DNA from: VBDM01 sp035702665
GTDB taxonomy: Bacteria; Pseudomonadota; Gammaproteobacteria; Burkholderiales; SG8-39
Length of the DNA stretch: 64,000 bases
Assembly (NCBI GenBank): GCA_035702665.1
Contig: DASSQD010000080.1
Location: 1-64,000 of the forward strand
Reading direction: 5' to 3'
Shown here: positions 8,207 to 17,557 of the stretch, piece by piece
How the letters are laid out: each line of letters begins with the position of its first letter
Numbering within the stretch: the stretch's first letter is position 1
Notes under the pieces: generated by a model
The model's database searches: none
The model's input: only the letters and a program-made list of their open reading frames with translations
Told to the model about the DNA's origin: nothing
Position numbers and translations under genes: made by a program

Positions 8207-11200
8207 GTGCGGCTCACTCAAATCAGGCTCGCAGGCTTCAAGTCCTTCGTCGATCCCACCACCGTGAACGTCCCGGGGCAGCTGGTCGGCGTCGTCGGCC
8301 CGAACGGCTGCGGCAAGTCGAACATCATCGACGCCGTGCGCTGGGTCCTCGGGGAATCGCGCGCGGCCGCGCTGCGCGGCGACTCGATGCAGGACGTGAT
8401 ATTCAACGGCTCGTCGCTGCGGCAGCCGGTCGCGCGAGCGAGCGTCGAGCTGTCCTTCGACAACAGCCTGGGACGGGCGGCGGGCCAGTGGTCGCAGTAC
8501 GCCGAGATATCGGTGAAGCGTGTCCTGCAGCGCGACGGCGAGTCGACCTACTTCATCAATAACTCGCACGTGCGCCGCCGCGACGTGCAGGATATCTTTC
8601 TGGGGACCGGGCTGGGACCGCGCGCCTATGCCATCATCGAGCAGGGCATGATCTCGCGCATCATCGAGGCGCGGCCGGAGGAGCTGCGCGTCTTCCTCGA
8701 GGAAGCCGCCGGTGTGTCCAAGTACAAGGAGCGGCGGCGCGAGACCGAGCACAGGCTCGCCGACACGCGCGACAACCTCGCCCGTGTGAGCGACATCCGC
8801 CAGGAGCTGGGATCGCAGATCGAGCGGTTGGAGAAGCAGGCCGAAGTCGCCCGGCGTTACAACGAGCTTCTGGCCGACAGGGCACTGAAGCAGAACCTGC
8901 TCTGGCTCTTGCGGCGTAACGAAGCCCAGGGCGAGGCGCAGCGCCACGCGCGCGAGGTCGAACGCATCGGGATCGAGCTCGAGTCCGAAACCGCGCACTT
9001 GCGGGAGAGCGAGCGCGAGCTCGAGCGGGCGCGCGCCGAGCACTACGCGGCGGGCGATGCTCTGGCCTCGGCGCAGGGCGAGCTCTACGGCGCCAACGCC
9101 GACGTTTCGCGTCTAGAAACAGAGATACGCTACGTCGCCGAGTCACGGCAACGGATCGAAGCGCAACTCGTACAGGTTCGCGCGCAGCGCGACGCCGGCG
9201 GGCGCAATGAAGTCGAACAGCGCGAGGCGCTGCGCGGCTGGGAGACGCGGCTGGCGGAGTCGCGCGACGCCGTGGAGCGAACGAAGCGCCGGCTCGAGGA
9301 AGAGAAGGTCACGCTGCCGCAGTCGGAGCAGGCGGTGCGCCTGCTCCTTGGACGGATCGCGGGCGAGCGCGAGTTGATCGCCCAGGCCGAGCAAGCGTTC
9401 CAGGTCAAGCAGGCGCACCTGGAGCACGCCAACAAGACCTTGCAGTCCCTGGAGCAGCGCGGCGAAAAGTTGCTCGCCGAGCGCTCGGAGCTGGCCGCGC
9501 CCGACGTCGAGGCGATGGCGCGGCTGGGTGAGGAGCTGGAGCGGAGCCGCGCCGAGCTCTCGAAGCAGGAAGCGCTGCTGGCCCAGCTCGAGGAAGCGCG
9601 CGCTTCGGTCGAGGAGCGGCGCCGCGCCGGCACCGACACGTTGCAGTCGTTCGAGCGGGAGCTTTCGGTCCTGGAGGGCAAGGTTGCCGCGCTCCAGAAG
9701 ATCCAGAGTCACGTCGAGGAGAACAGCAAGCTCCAGGACTGGATCGCGCGCCACCAGCTCGCATCCAGGCCGCGGTTGTGGCAGAAGATACGCGTCGACC
9801 AGGGCTGGGAAGCCGCGGTCGAGTCGGTGCTGCGCGAGCGCCTGCACGCTATGGAAATGTCCGACCCCGAGCTGTTGCAGCGCCTGCTGGAGGATCCGCC
9901 GCCGGCGCGCGTGAGCGCCTTCAGCACGGGCACCGATGCGGAGCTCGAGCGAGAGAAGGGCCTCACCCCGCTCGCAGACTACGTCAAGGCGTCCGACGCA
10001 TCGGTGGGAGCGGTGGTTTCCACCTGGCTCGCGCCGTATTATGCGGTCGAGGGCGTGCCGCGCCTGCTCACCCGCATGGGGCTGCCGCCCCACGCTGTTC
10101 TGGTGAACCGCGAAGGGCATCAGTTCAGCCGCTTCGGGGTCAGCTTCCACGCGGCCGATCCCGCCGACAGCGGCATTCTCGCGCGCCAGCGGGAGATCGA
10201 GGCGCTGCAGCAGGAATCGGCCCGCCGCGAGGATGAGATCGGGAGGATGCGTCAGGAGCTGTCCGGTCTCGAGCATTCGCTGGGTGAGCATGACGAGGGG
10301 CTCGCAAGACTGCGCGCGGCGGGCATGGCGCTCAAGCAGCGCCACCATGAGCGCGAGCTCGAGCACCTCAAGCTCGCCCAGGGGCAGGACCGCTATCAGG
10401 AGCGCAGTCGCCAGATCGAGGGAGAACTGGCGGAGATCGCCGCGCACCAGGCTCATGAGCGCGCCGCCCAGGGCACCGCGGAGACGAGCCTTGAGCAGCA
10501 CCAGGCGGAGATCGACGAGCTTTACCATCGGGTCGAGCAGACCCAGAAGGGGCACGAAGACGCCGAGGGCCGGTTGGAGCGGCAGCGGCAGGTGGTGCTG
10601 CAGGCCGAACGCGACAGCCAGCAGGCGACGTTCGATGAAAGGGAGTGTGTAAGCAAAATCAATGATATAACGTCATCTCTTAATTCGATACATGAACAAA
10701 TAGCTCAAGCAGACCAGAGCCTGGAGCAGCTTCAGGCAGACCTCGCGAGCATCGACGATCAGGCCTTGCGGAACCAGTTGCAGAGAGGGCTGGAGGCGCG
10801 GAGCGCACGCGAGCAGAGCCTCGCGGGGGCACGTAACCTTCAGGAGGAGGTCGCAGCCCAACTGCGCGCCTTCGAGGAGGCACGGCTCGCCAGCGAGCAG
10901 AAGCTGCAGCCGCTGCGCGACCGCATCGCCGAGATGCGTCTCAAGGAGCAGGCCGCGCGCATCAACGCAGAGCAGTTCGAGGCGCAGCTGCGCGAGGCCG
11001 GCGCCGACGAAGCGGCCTTGACGGCGGCGATGAAGGAGGGACAGAAGGCCGCTCCGCTGCAGGGGGAGATCACGCGGCTCACCAACGCGATCACCGAGCT
11101 GGGAGCGATCAACATGGCTGCCCTCGAAGAGCTCACCGCCAGCCAGGAACGCAAGCAGTTCCTCGACGCGCAAGCCGCGGACCTGGGCGCGGCGCTCGAG

Positions 11201-11725
11201 ACGCTGGAGAACGCGATTCGCCGCATCGACCGGGAGACGCGGGATCTGCTGCAGACGACCTTCGATACCGTGAACAGGCACTTCGGCGACATGTTTCCTG
11301 CGCTTTTCGGCGGGGGAGAGGCCCAGCTCATCATGACCGGCGAGGAGATCCTCGACTGCGGCGTGCAGGTGATGGGGCGGCCACCGGGCAAGAAGAACAG
11401 CACGATCCATCTGCTCTCGGGAGGCGAAAAGGCGCTCACGGCGATCGCGCTGGTCTTCTCGATGTTCCAGCTCAACCCGGCGCCGTTCTGCCTGCTCGAC
11501 GAGGTAGACGCGCCGCTGGACGATGCCAACACCGAGCGCTTCTGCAACCTGGTCACCAAGATGTCGCAGCAGACCCAGTTCCTTTTCATCAGTCACAACA
11601 AGATCACCATGGAGATGGCGCACCAGCTGGTCGGCGTCACCATGCAGGAGCGCGGGGTTTCGCGCGTCGTGGCGGTGGACATCGAGGAAGCGTTGAAGCT
11701 GCGGGAAGAGCCCGCCGCCGCCTAA
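8207..11725 (+). CDS. smc: Chromosome segregation protein SMC
   Basis: Condensin-type ATPase that organises and segregates the chromosome. 1172 aa from a GTG start. Layout: N-terminal ATP head with Walker A GPNGCGKSN at 31-39; a long coiled coil rich in E, R, Q and L (about 165-500); hinge about 500-670; second coiled coil to about 1020; C-terminal head with the ABC signature L-L-S-G-G-E-K (about 1067) and Walker B L-L-D-E-V-D (about 1097). No ScpA/ScpB genes are nearby. A ~63-base stretch at about 10649-10711 is strikingly AT-rich with three ATA codons, unlike the rest of the gene, although the reading frame continues through it. Confidence 0.95.
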   Translation: MRLTQIRLAGFKSFVDPTTVNVPGQLVGVVGPNGCGKSNIIDAVRWVLGESRAAALRGDSMQDVIFNGSSLRQPVARASVELSFDNSLGRAAGQWSQYAEISVKRVLQRDGESTYFINNSHVRRRDVQDIFLGTGLGPRAYAIIEQGMISRIIEARPEELRVFLEEAAGVSKYKERRRETEHRLADTRDNLARVSDIRQELGSQIERLEKQAEVARRYNELLADRALKQNLLWLLRRNEAQGEAQRHAREVERIGIELESETAHLRESERELERARAEHYAAGDALASAQGELYGANADVSRLETEIRYVAESRQRIEAQLVQVRAQRDAGGRNEVEQREALRGWETRLAESRDAVERTKRRLEEEKVTLPQSEQAVRLLLGRIAGERELIAQAEQAFQVKQAHLEHANKTLQSLEQRGEKLLAERSELAAPDVEAMARLGEELERSRAELSKQEALLAQLEEARASVEERRRAGTDTLQSFERELSVLEGKVAALQKIQSHVEENSKLQDWIARHQLASRPRLWQKIRVDQGWEAAVESVLRERLHAMEMSDPELLQRLLEDPPPARVSAFSTGTDAELEREKGLTPLADYVKASDASVGAVVSTWLAPYYAVEGVPRLLTRMGLPPHAVLVNREGHQFSRFGVSFHAADPADSGILARQREIEALQQESARREDEIGRMRQELSGLEHSLGEHDEGLARLRAAGMALKQRHHERELEHLKLAQGQDRYQERSRQIEGELAEIAAHQAHERAAQGTAETSLEQHQAEIDELYHRVEQTQKGHEDAEGRLERQRQVVLQAERDSQQATFDERECVSKINDITSSLNSIHEQIAQADQSLEQLQADLASIDDQALRNQLQRGLEARSAREQSLAGARNLQEEVAAQLRAFEEARLASEQKLQPLRDRIAEMRLKEQAARINAEQFEAQLREAGADEAALTAAMKEGQKAAPLQGEITRLTNAITELGAINMAALEELTASQERKQFLDAQAADLGAALETLENAIRRIDRETRDLLQTTFDTVNRHFGDMFPALFGGGEAQLIMTGEEILDCGVQVMGRPPGKKNSTIHLLSGGEKALTAIALVFSMFQLNPAPFCLLDEVDAPLDDANTERFCNLVTKMSQQTQFLFISHNKITMEMAHQLVGVTMQERGVSRVVAVDIEEALKLREEPAAA

Positions 11726-11737
11726 AGGAAACCTGAC

Positions 11738-12793
11738 ATGGGCGAGCTGCAATTCGGCCTAATCGCCATCGGGACTCTGGTCGTGGCAGGCGTCTTCTTC
11801 TACAACAAATGGCAGGAAAGACGCTACCGGCGCCAAGCCGAGGCCGCGTTCGGGTCGCGCCACGAGGACGTGCTGATGCGCTCGAGCGGCGAAGGACCGC
11901 GCATGGACACCGGGGCGGTCGAGCGCATCGAGCCGATGCTGTCGTCCCTGGGCGCGGCGCCTGATCCCGCCGGCGCGTCGAGGCAAGTGCTCGCCGAATC
12001 GATCGATTTCATCATTCCGATCGAGAGCACGGATGACGTTCCCGGAGCCGCGGTGTTGGACGCGGCTGCCGCGGCGCTCGACCGCTGCCCGAGATCGGTT
12101 CATCTGGAGGGATTCGACGAGAAGCTCGCCTCTTGGGAGCTGATCGACCCGGAGCGCAGCTATTCGAGAATGCGCGCGGGGCTACAGCTCGTGGACCGGC
12201 GCGGGCCCGCGGACCTGGACGAGATCGCCGCTTTCGGGGCGGCGGTCGAGGAGGCGGCGGGTTCGCTCGGCATGCTCGCGACCATGCCTGATCCGGGGCA
12301 GGCGCTTGCGCTCGCCAAGGATCTCGACCGTTTCTGCGGCGACGTCGACATCCGCATCGCGGTGCACTTGGTGAACGACGACGCGCCTTTTCCGGGCGCC
12401 AAGGTGGACGCTGCGGCCAAGGGTTCCGGGTTCGAGCTCGACGAGCCCGACGGGAAGTTCCGTTGCCGGGACGAAGCCGGCGCCGTGATATGCGCGCTCG
12501 CCAACCTCGAGCCGATCCCCTTCAAGGTCGACAGCCTCGAGACTCTGTCCACGCGCGGGGTCACCCTCGAGCTCGATGTACCGCGGGCGCCGCACAGCGC
12601 TTTTGCGCGCTTCCGCGAGCTGTCCGAACGGCTCGCCCGGCAGCTCAACGCGCGGGTCGTTGACGACAACCGCCAGCCCCTGGGAGCGGGCGCGTTCGAT
12701 GCGATCGGCACGCAGCTCCAGGCGGTGCACAGAGCGATGGAGGCGCGCGGCTTCGCTCCCGGCGGAGCGCTCGCGCTGCGGCTGTTCTCCTGA
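11738..12793 (+). CDS. zipA: Cell division protein ZipA homologue
   Basis: Membrane-anchored FtsZ-binding division protein. 351 aa with an N-terminal membrane segment (about 5-23), then a variable, acidic and Ala/Gly-rich linker, and a C-terminal region (about 200-350) matching the ZipA FtsZ-binding fold by position and pattern (F-E-L-D-E-P and a final R-L-F-S). The gene order smc-zipA-ligA is the usual one in beta- and gammaproteobacteria. Starts 12 bases after smc; its TGA shares one base with the ligA ATG. Confidence 0.85.
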   Translation: MGELQFGLIAIGTLVVAGVFFYNKWQERRYRRQAEAAFGSRHEDVLMRSSGEGPRMDTGAVERIEPMLSSLGAAPDPAGASRQVLAESIDFIIPIESTDDVPGAAVLDAAAAALDRCPRSVHLEGFDEKLASWELIDPERSYSRMRAGLQLVDRRGPADLDEIAAFGAAVEEAAGSLGMLATMPDPGQALALAKDLDRFCGDVDIRIAVHLVNDDAPFPGAKVDAAAKGSGFELDEPDGKFRCRDEAGAVICALANLEPIPFKVDSLETLSTRGVTLELDVPRAPHSAFARFRELSERLARQLNARVVDDNRQPLGAGAFDAIGTQLQAVHRAMEARGFAPGGALALRLFS

Positions 12794-14874
12794 TGGGGAG
12801 CGGCGAAAAGATCCGCCGGCGCGCGGAGGAGCTTCGCCGGGATATCGAAGCCCACAACTACCGCTACTACGTCCTCGACGACCCGAGCATCTCCGATGCG
12901 GAGTTCGACGGGCTCTTCCGTGAGCTCGCCGCCCTGGAGGCGGCGCATCCGGAGCTGGTCACCCCCGACTCGCCCACGCAGCGCGTAGGAGGCGCACCGC
13001 TTGCGGAATTCCCTCCGGTTGTGCATCGCAGCCCCATGCTGTCCCTCAACAACGCGTTCACCACGGAGGATGTGGCAGGATTCGACCGTCGTGTGCGCGA
13101 GGCGCTGCGCAAGGACGGGGTCGAGTACGCGGCCGAGCCGAAGTTCGACGGCCTGGCGATCAGCCTGCGGTACGAAGGCGGCCGGTTTGTGCAGGGCGCG
13201 ACGCGCGGCGACGGGCACACCGGGGAGGACGTGACCGCCAACCTGAAAACGGTGCGAGCGATCCCTCTGAAGCTCCGCGGCGCGAAGCCGCCCGCCTCGC
13301 TCGAGGTGCGCGGCGAGGTTATCATGTACAAGGCCGACTTCGAACGTATCAACGCCCTCCAGCGCGAGCGCGGCGAGAAGGAATTCGTCAACCCGCGCAA
13401 CACGGCCGCAGGCGCGCTGCGCCAGCTCGACCCGAAGATGACGGCCGAACGCCCGCTGCGGTTCTTCGCCTACGGCATCGGCGACGCCAGCGCCTTGCAG
13501 TTCGGACGCCATAGCGAAATCCTCGCTTGGCTGGCGGAGGCCGGCCTGCCCGTGTCGGCCGAGCGCGCAACGGTCAACGGGCTGCCGGGTCTGCTTGCCT
13601 TCTACACGAGCATGGGTGAGAAGCGCGACCGCCTGCCGTATGCGATCGACGGGGTCGTGTACAAGGTGAACGATCTCGCGGACCAGCGCGCGCTCGGCTT
13701 CGTGTCGCGCGCGCCCAGATTCGCGATCGCCCACAAGTACGCGCCGGAGGAGGCGACCACCGAGGTGCTCGACATCGAAGTCCAGGTCGGGCGCACGGGG
13801 ACGCTTACGCCGGTGGCGCGTCTCAAGCCGGTCAGCGTGGGCGGGGCCACGGTGACCAACGCCACGCTGCACAACGAGGACGATGTGCGCCGCAAGGACG
13901 TGTGGCGCAGGGACGTCGTGGTCGTGCGCCGGGCGGGCGATGTGATTCCCGAGGTCGTGGGTGTTTCCAAGCACGGTCCCCGCGAGAGCGCGGATCGGTT
14001 CGAGATGCCCTCGCGCTGCCCGGTCTGCGGCTCGGAGGTCGTGCGACTCGAAGGCGAGGCTGCCACGCGCTGCACCGGAGGGCTCTTTTGCGCGGCCCAG
14101 CGCAAGGGCGCACTGCTGCACTTCGCCTCGCGCCGTGCCATGGACATCGAGGGCGTGGGCGAGAAGCTGGTCGACCAGCTGGTCGACCAGCAGGTCGTGC
14201 GCACTCCCGCGGACCTGTACCGCTTGAGCGCAGGCGCGCTCGCCGGACTCGATAGAATGGGCGAGAAATCGGCCCGGAACGTCGTGTCGTCGATCGACGC
14301 ATCGAAGCAACGGCCTCTGGCGCGATTCGTATACGCGCTCGGCATTCCGGGCGTCGGCGAGGAGGTCGCCAGGATACTCGCCAGGCATTTCGGAACGCTC
14401 GACGCCCTGCTCGAGGCGGACTGGACGGAACTGGCGGAGAGGAAGAAGACGATCCAGAAGGAGAACGCGGGAAGAAAGCGCAGGGGAGAAGTGCCGCATT
14501 CCCCGGTGCTCGAAGGCGTGGGGCCGGAGTTGATGGAGAGCCTGGCGAAGTTCCTCTCGCAGAAGCACAATCAGCAGGTCATACGGCAACTGACCTCGCA
14601 CGTGCGAGTTCAGACGGAGGAGCGTCCGAGGACGGGCGGGCTGAGCGGGAAAGTGTTCGTCCTTACCGGGACCCTAGCCGGGCTCACTCGCCAGGAAGCC
14701 ACGGAGATGATAGAAAGCCGCGGCGGCAAGGTGACGGGCTCGGTGTCGGGCCAGACCGACTACGTCGTCGCCGGTGCGGAGGCGGGAAGCAAGCTGGAAA
14801 AGGCCCGCAAGCTCGGCATCGCCGTCGTCGACGAGGAAGAGCTGCGAAGGATCTTGAGGGAGTCTCGAGCATGA
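12793..14874 (+). CDS. ligA: NAD-dependent DNA ligase LigA
   Basis: Seals nicks using NAD+. 693 aa, slightly long for the family. Adenylation domain with the catalytic lysine K117 in K-F-D-G, OB fold, Cys4 zinc finger at about 409-433, helix-hairpin-helix region and a C-terminal BRCT domain (about 615-693). A lysine/arginine-rich insertion at about residues 548-572 interrupts the helix-hairpin-helix region, where typical LigA proteins are shorter. The last bases overlap the galU ATG (ATGA). Confidence 0.95.
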   Translation: MGSGEKIRRRAEELRRDIEAHNYRYYVLDDPSISDAEFDGLFRELAALEAAHPELVTPDSPTQRVGGAPLAEFPPVVHRSPMLSLNNAFTTEDVAGFDRRVREALRKDGVEYAAEPKFDGLAISLRYEGGRFVQGATRGDGHTGEDVTANLKTVRAIPLKLRGAKPPASLEVRGEVIMYKADFERINALQRERGEKEFVNPRNTAAGALRQLDPKMTAERPLRFFAYGIGDASALQFGRHSEILAWLAEAGLPVSAERATVNGLPGLLAFYTSMGEKRDRLPYAIDGVVYKVNDLADQRALGFVSRAPRFAIAHKYAPEEATTEVLDIEVQVGRTGTLTPVARLKPVSVGGATVTNATLHNEDDVRRKDVWRRDVVVVRRAGDVIPEVVGVSKHGPRESADRFEMPSRCPVCGSEVVRLEGEAATRCTGGLFCAAQRKGALLHFASRRAMDIEGVGEKLVDQLVDQQVVRTPADLYRLSAGALAGLDRMGEKSARNVVSSIDASKQRPLARFVYALGIPGVGEEVARILARHFGTLDALLEADWTELAERKKTIQKENAGRKRRGEVPHSPVLEGVGPELMESLAKFLSQKHNQQVIRQLTSHVRVQTEERPRTGGLSGKVFVLTGTLAGLTRQEATEMIESRGGKVTGSVSGQTDYVVAGAEAGSKLEKARKLGIAVVDEEELRRILRESRA

Positions 14875-15734
14875 AAAAAGTGACCAAAGCCGTTTTTCCC
14901 GTGGCCGGCATGGGCAGCCGGTTCCTGCCGGCGACCAAGGCGAGTCCGAAGGAGATGATGCCGATCGTGGACAAGCCGCTGATCCAGTACGCAGTCGAGG
15001 AAGCGGTCGCGGCCGGCATCCAGGACATGGTTTTCATCACCGGCCGGAACAAACGCGCGATCGAGGATCACTTCGACAAGGCCTACGAGGTGGAGGCTGA
15101 GCTCGCGGCGCGCGGCAAGAACGATCTGCTCGCGCTGATCCAAGGTGTCATCCCGAAATCGGTCAACTGCATCTACATACGCCAGCCCGAGCCGCTGGGC
15201 CTGGGGCACGCCGTGCTGTGCGCGCAGGCCGCCGTCAACGACGAGGTCTTCGCGGTGATCCTCGCCGACGATCTGATCGACGGCAGCCCTCCCGCGCTGC
15301 AGCAGATGACCGAGTTGTTCGAGAGGCACCAGTCGTCCATGGTCGCGGTGCAGCAGGTGCGGCGCGAGCACACGGCGCAATACGGCATCGTCAAGACCGA
15401 GGCGGTTACCGAGAATCTCGAGCGCGTCATGGGGATCGTCGAGAAGCCCAAGCCCGAGGCCGCGCCGTCCACGCTCGCGGTGGTCGGCCGCTACATCCTC
15501 ACCCCGCGGGTCTTTCATCACCTCTCCAAGGCGCAACCGGGGGCGGGGGCCGAGATCCAGCTGACCGACGCGATCGCATCGCTCCTGACGGAAGACCGGG
15601 TGCTCGCTTACCGCTTCAAAGGCACGCGCTACGACTGCGGCTCGAAGCTCGGCTACCTGCAGGCGACGGTCGCTTACGGGCGCAAGCACCCCGAGGTGGG
15701 AAAGGCGTTCGAGGACTTTCTCAAGACGCTGTGA
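14871..15734 (+). CDS. galU: UTP-glucose-1-phosphate uridylyltransferase GalU
   Basis: Makes UDP-glucose for envelope polysaccharides and glycolipids. 287 aa, family length. The nucleotide-binding loop reads G-M-G-S-R-F-L-P-A-T-K at about 12-22, followed by P-K-E-M-M-P-I-V-D-K-P, both typical of GalU. Translationally coupled to ligA by a 4-base overlap; hpt follows after 10 bases. Confidence 0.95.
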   Translation: MKKVTKAVFPVAGMGSRFLPATKASPKEMMPIVDKPLIQYAVEEAVAAGIQDMVFITGRNKRAIEDHFDKAYEVEAELAARGKNDLLALIQGVIPKSVNCIYIRQPEPLGLGHAVLCAQAAVNDEVFAVILADDLIDGSPPALQQMTELFERHQSSMVAVQQVRREHTAQYGIVKTEAVTENLERVMGIVEKPKPEAAPSTLAVVGRYILTPRVFHHLSKAQPGAGAEIQLTDAIASLLTEDRVLAYRFKGTRYDCGSKLGYLQATVAYGRKHPEVGKAFEDFLKTL

Positions 15735-15744
15735 TTCCGTTCCC

Positions 15745-16290
15745 ATGACCCCCGAAGAGTCCTGGAGAGTCCTCGAGACCGCGGACCTGTTGTGCGACGA
15801 ATCGCAGGTGCGGGAGGCGATCACCAGGCTCGCGGCCGAAATCACCGTGAAGCTCAAGGACCGCTTTCCGCTCGTGCTCGCCGTCATGGGCGGGTCGATC
15901 TTCTTCGCCGGGAATCTGCTGCCGCTGCTGCGCTTCCCGCTGGAATTCGACTATATCCAGGCGTCGCGATATGGCAGGGCCACCTCGGGGGGGAAGATCG
16001 TGTGGACGGTAGAGCCCGGCGAAAACGTGAAAGGCCGCACCGTGCTTGTGCTGGACGACATCCTTGACGGCGGTGAAACGCTCGCCGCAATACGCGATCG
16101 CGTGAAGCGGCTCGGCGCGGCGGAGATCTTCAGCGCCGTGCTCACCGACAAGGAGATCGGACGGGCGAAGCCCGCCGTTCCCGATTTCGTGGGGCTGAAG
16201 CTCCCGAACCGCTATGTCTTCGGCTGCGGAATGGACGTGTCCGGAGCGTGGCGCAATCTTCCCGCGATCTACGCCGTCAAGGGAACCTGA
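15745..16290 (+). CDS. hpt: Hypoxanthine-guanine phosphoribosyltransferase
   Basis: Purine salvage enzyme converting hypoxanthine or guanine plus PRPP to IMP or GMP. 181 aa. The PRPP loop V-L-V-L-D-D-I-L-D-G-G-E-T is visible near residue 95-107, and V-M-G-G-S-I-F-F near residue 50 is the PPi loop region. The gene ends 5 bases before an S-methylthioinosine phosphorylase gene, whose reaction releases hypoxanthine, so the pair forms a sensible salvage unit. Confidence 0.88.
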   Translation: MTPEESWRVLETADLLCDESQVREAITRLAAEITVKLKDRFPLVLAVMGGSIFFAGNLLPLLRFPLEFDYIQASRYGRATSGGKIVWTVEPGENVKGRTVLVLDDILDGGETLAAIRDRVKRLGAAEIFSAVLTDKEIGRAKPAVPDFVGLKLPNRYVFGCGMDVSGAWRNLPAIYAVKGT

Positions 16291-16295
16291 GGCGA

Positions 16296-17030
16296 ATGCT
16301 CGCGATCATCGGCGGCACCGGGCTGACGCAGCTCGCCAACCTCGAGGTCTCGCGCCGGCAGGCGGTGCGCACTCCCTACGGAGATCCCTCGGGTCCGCTC
16401 ACTTTCGGCGCGATCCGGGGCGTTCCCGTAGTTTTCCTCGCGCGCCATGGCGACGCGCACACGATCGCGCCGCACCAAATCAACTACCGCGCCAACCTCT
16501 GGGCGCTGAAGGAGCACGGCGCCCGCGAGGTCGTGTCGGTGGCCTCCGTCGGCGGTATTCGCACCGACCTCGGGCCGGGAACGATAGTCGTCCCCGACCA
16601 GATCATCGACCGCACATGGGGGCGGATGCACACTTTCTTCGAGAATCAGACGGCCGTGAAGCACATCGACTTCACGGAGCCGTATACGCCGGCGCTGCGG
16701 GGGCGTCTCCTTGCCGCCGCGAAAAAGAGCGGCGAAGCAGCGCGGGACGGCGGCGTCTACGCCGCGACGCAGGGCCCGCGCCTCGAGACCGCCGCAGAGA
16801 TCGATAGCCTCGAGAAGGAGGGCGCGCACATCGTGGGCATGACCGGGATGCCCGAAGCGTCGCTCGCGCGTGAGACCGACCTCGCCTACGCGGCGCTCGC
16901 GGTCGTCGTCAACCACGCGGCGGGCCGGGGCGCCAGCGCCCGTGGTATACAGATGCAGCAGATCGAAGAGGTGCTGAAGAACACCATGGAAAGGGTGCGC
17001 AGGATCATTGAAGCCCTGGTGACCGCATGA
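16296..17030 (+). CDS. S-methyl-5'-thioinosine phosphorylase (MTAP/MTIP family)
   Basis: Purine nucleoside phosphorylase-family enzyme that cleaves S-methyl-5'-thioinosine (or the adenosine form) to methylthioribose-1-phosphate and free base. The ATG at 16296 gives 244 aa starting MLAIIGGTGLTQ. The segment resembles my recollection of the Pseudomonas enzyme PA3004: L-A-R-H-G, H-Q-I-N-Y-R-A-N-L-W-A-L-K, T-Q-G-P-R-L-E-T, G-M-T-G-M-P-E-A. The base-contacting loop reads V-V-V-N-H-A-A-G; an Asn here, where adenosine-specific MTAPs have Asp, favours the inosine form. Adjacent hpt agrees with that. Stop overlaps def (ATGA). MTA-specific activity cannot be excluded. Confidence 0.85.
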   Translation: MLAIIGGTGLTQLANLEVSRRQAVRTPYGDPSGPLTFGAIRGVPVVFLARHGDAHTIAPHQINYRANLWALKEHGAREVVSVASVGGIRTDLGPGTIVVPDQIIDRTWGRMHTFFENQTAVKHIDFTEPYTPALRGRLLAAAKKSGEAARDGGVYAATQGPRLETAAEIDSLEKEGAHIVGMTGMPEASLARETDLAYAALAVVVNHAAGRGASARGIQMQQIEEVLKNTMERVRRIIEALVTA

Positions 17031-17557
17031 TCCGCGAAGTCCTCAGGATGGGCGATCCGCGGCTGCTCGAGCAGTCGAAGCCGGTGCAGTCCCTCGGGAC
17101 GCCGGAGCTGCGCGAACTGATCGTCGACATGCGCGACACCATGGCGCACCTGAACGGGGCGGGCCTAGCCGCGCCGCAGATCGGCGTGCTGCTGCGCGTG
17201 GTGATCTTCGGCCTCACGCGCAACCCGCGCTACCCGGACGCGGAGGAGGTGCCGGACACGGTGCTAGTCAATCCGGTGATCACGCCGATCGGCGACGAGA
17301 TGGAGGAGGCCTGGGAAGGCTGCCTGTCGGTGCCGGGGATGCGCGGCGTGGTGCCGCGGTACAGACGACTGCGCTATCGTGGGGTCGACGAATCGGGCAG
17401 TCCTATCGACCGGACAGTCGAAGGATTCCACGCGCGCGTGGTCCAGCACGAGTGCGACCACCTGGACGGCATCCTCTATCCGATGCGCATCCGCGACCTG
17501 TCGCAGTTCGGCTTCTCCGATGTCCTCTTTCCGGGGCAGGACCTCGGAGACGAGTAG
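17027..17557 (+). CDS. def: Peptide deformylase
   Basis: Removes the N-formyl group from nascent proteins. 176 aa. All three family motifs are present: G-A-G-L-A-A-P-Q (44-51), E-G-C-L-S (97-101, metal ligand C99) and H-E-C-D-H (141-145, metal ligands H141 and H145, catalytic E142). Its stop codon is directly next to the stop of the convergent glnD with no base between them. Not beside fmt, so this may be one of several deformylases. Confidence 0.95.
   Translation: MIREVLRMGDPRLLEQSKPVQSLGTPELRELIVDMRDTMAHLNGAGLAAPQIGVLLRVVIFGLTRNPRYPDAEEVPDTVLVNPVITPIGDEMEEAWEGCLSVPGMRGVVPRYRRLRYRGVDESGSPIDRTVEGFHARVVQHECDHLDGILYPMRIRDLSQFGFSDVLFPGQDLGDE

Noticed and set aside
8500..11800. Long antisense open frames opposite smc, glnD, ligA and ppsA
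   Set aside because: They are typical of GC-rich coding DNA, have Arg/Ala/Leu-biased compositions and no domain features, while the plus-strand or assigned genes are unmistakable.
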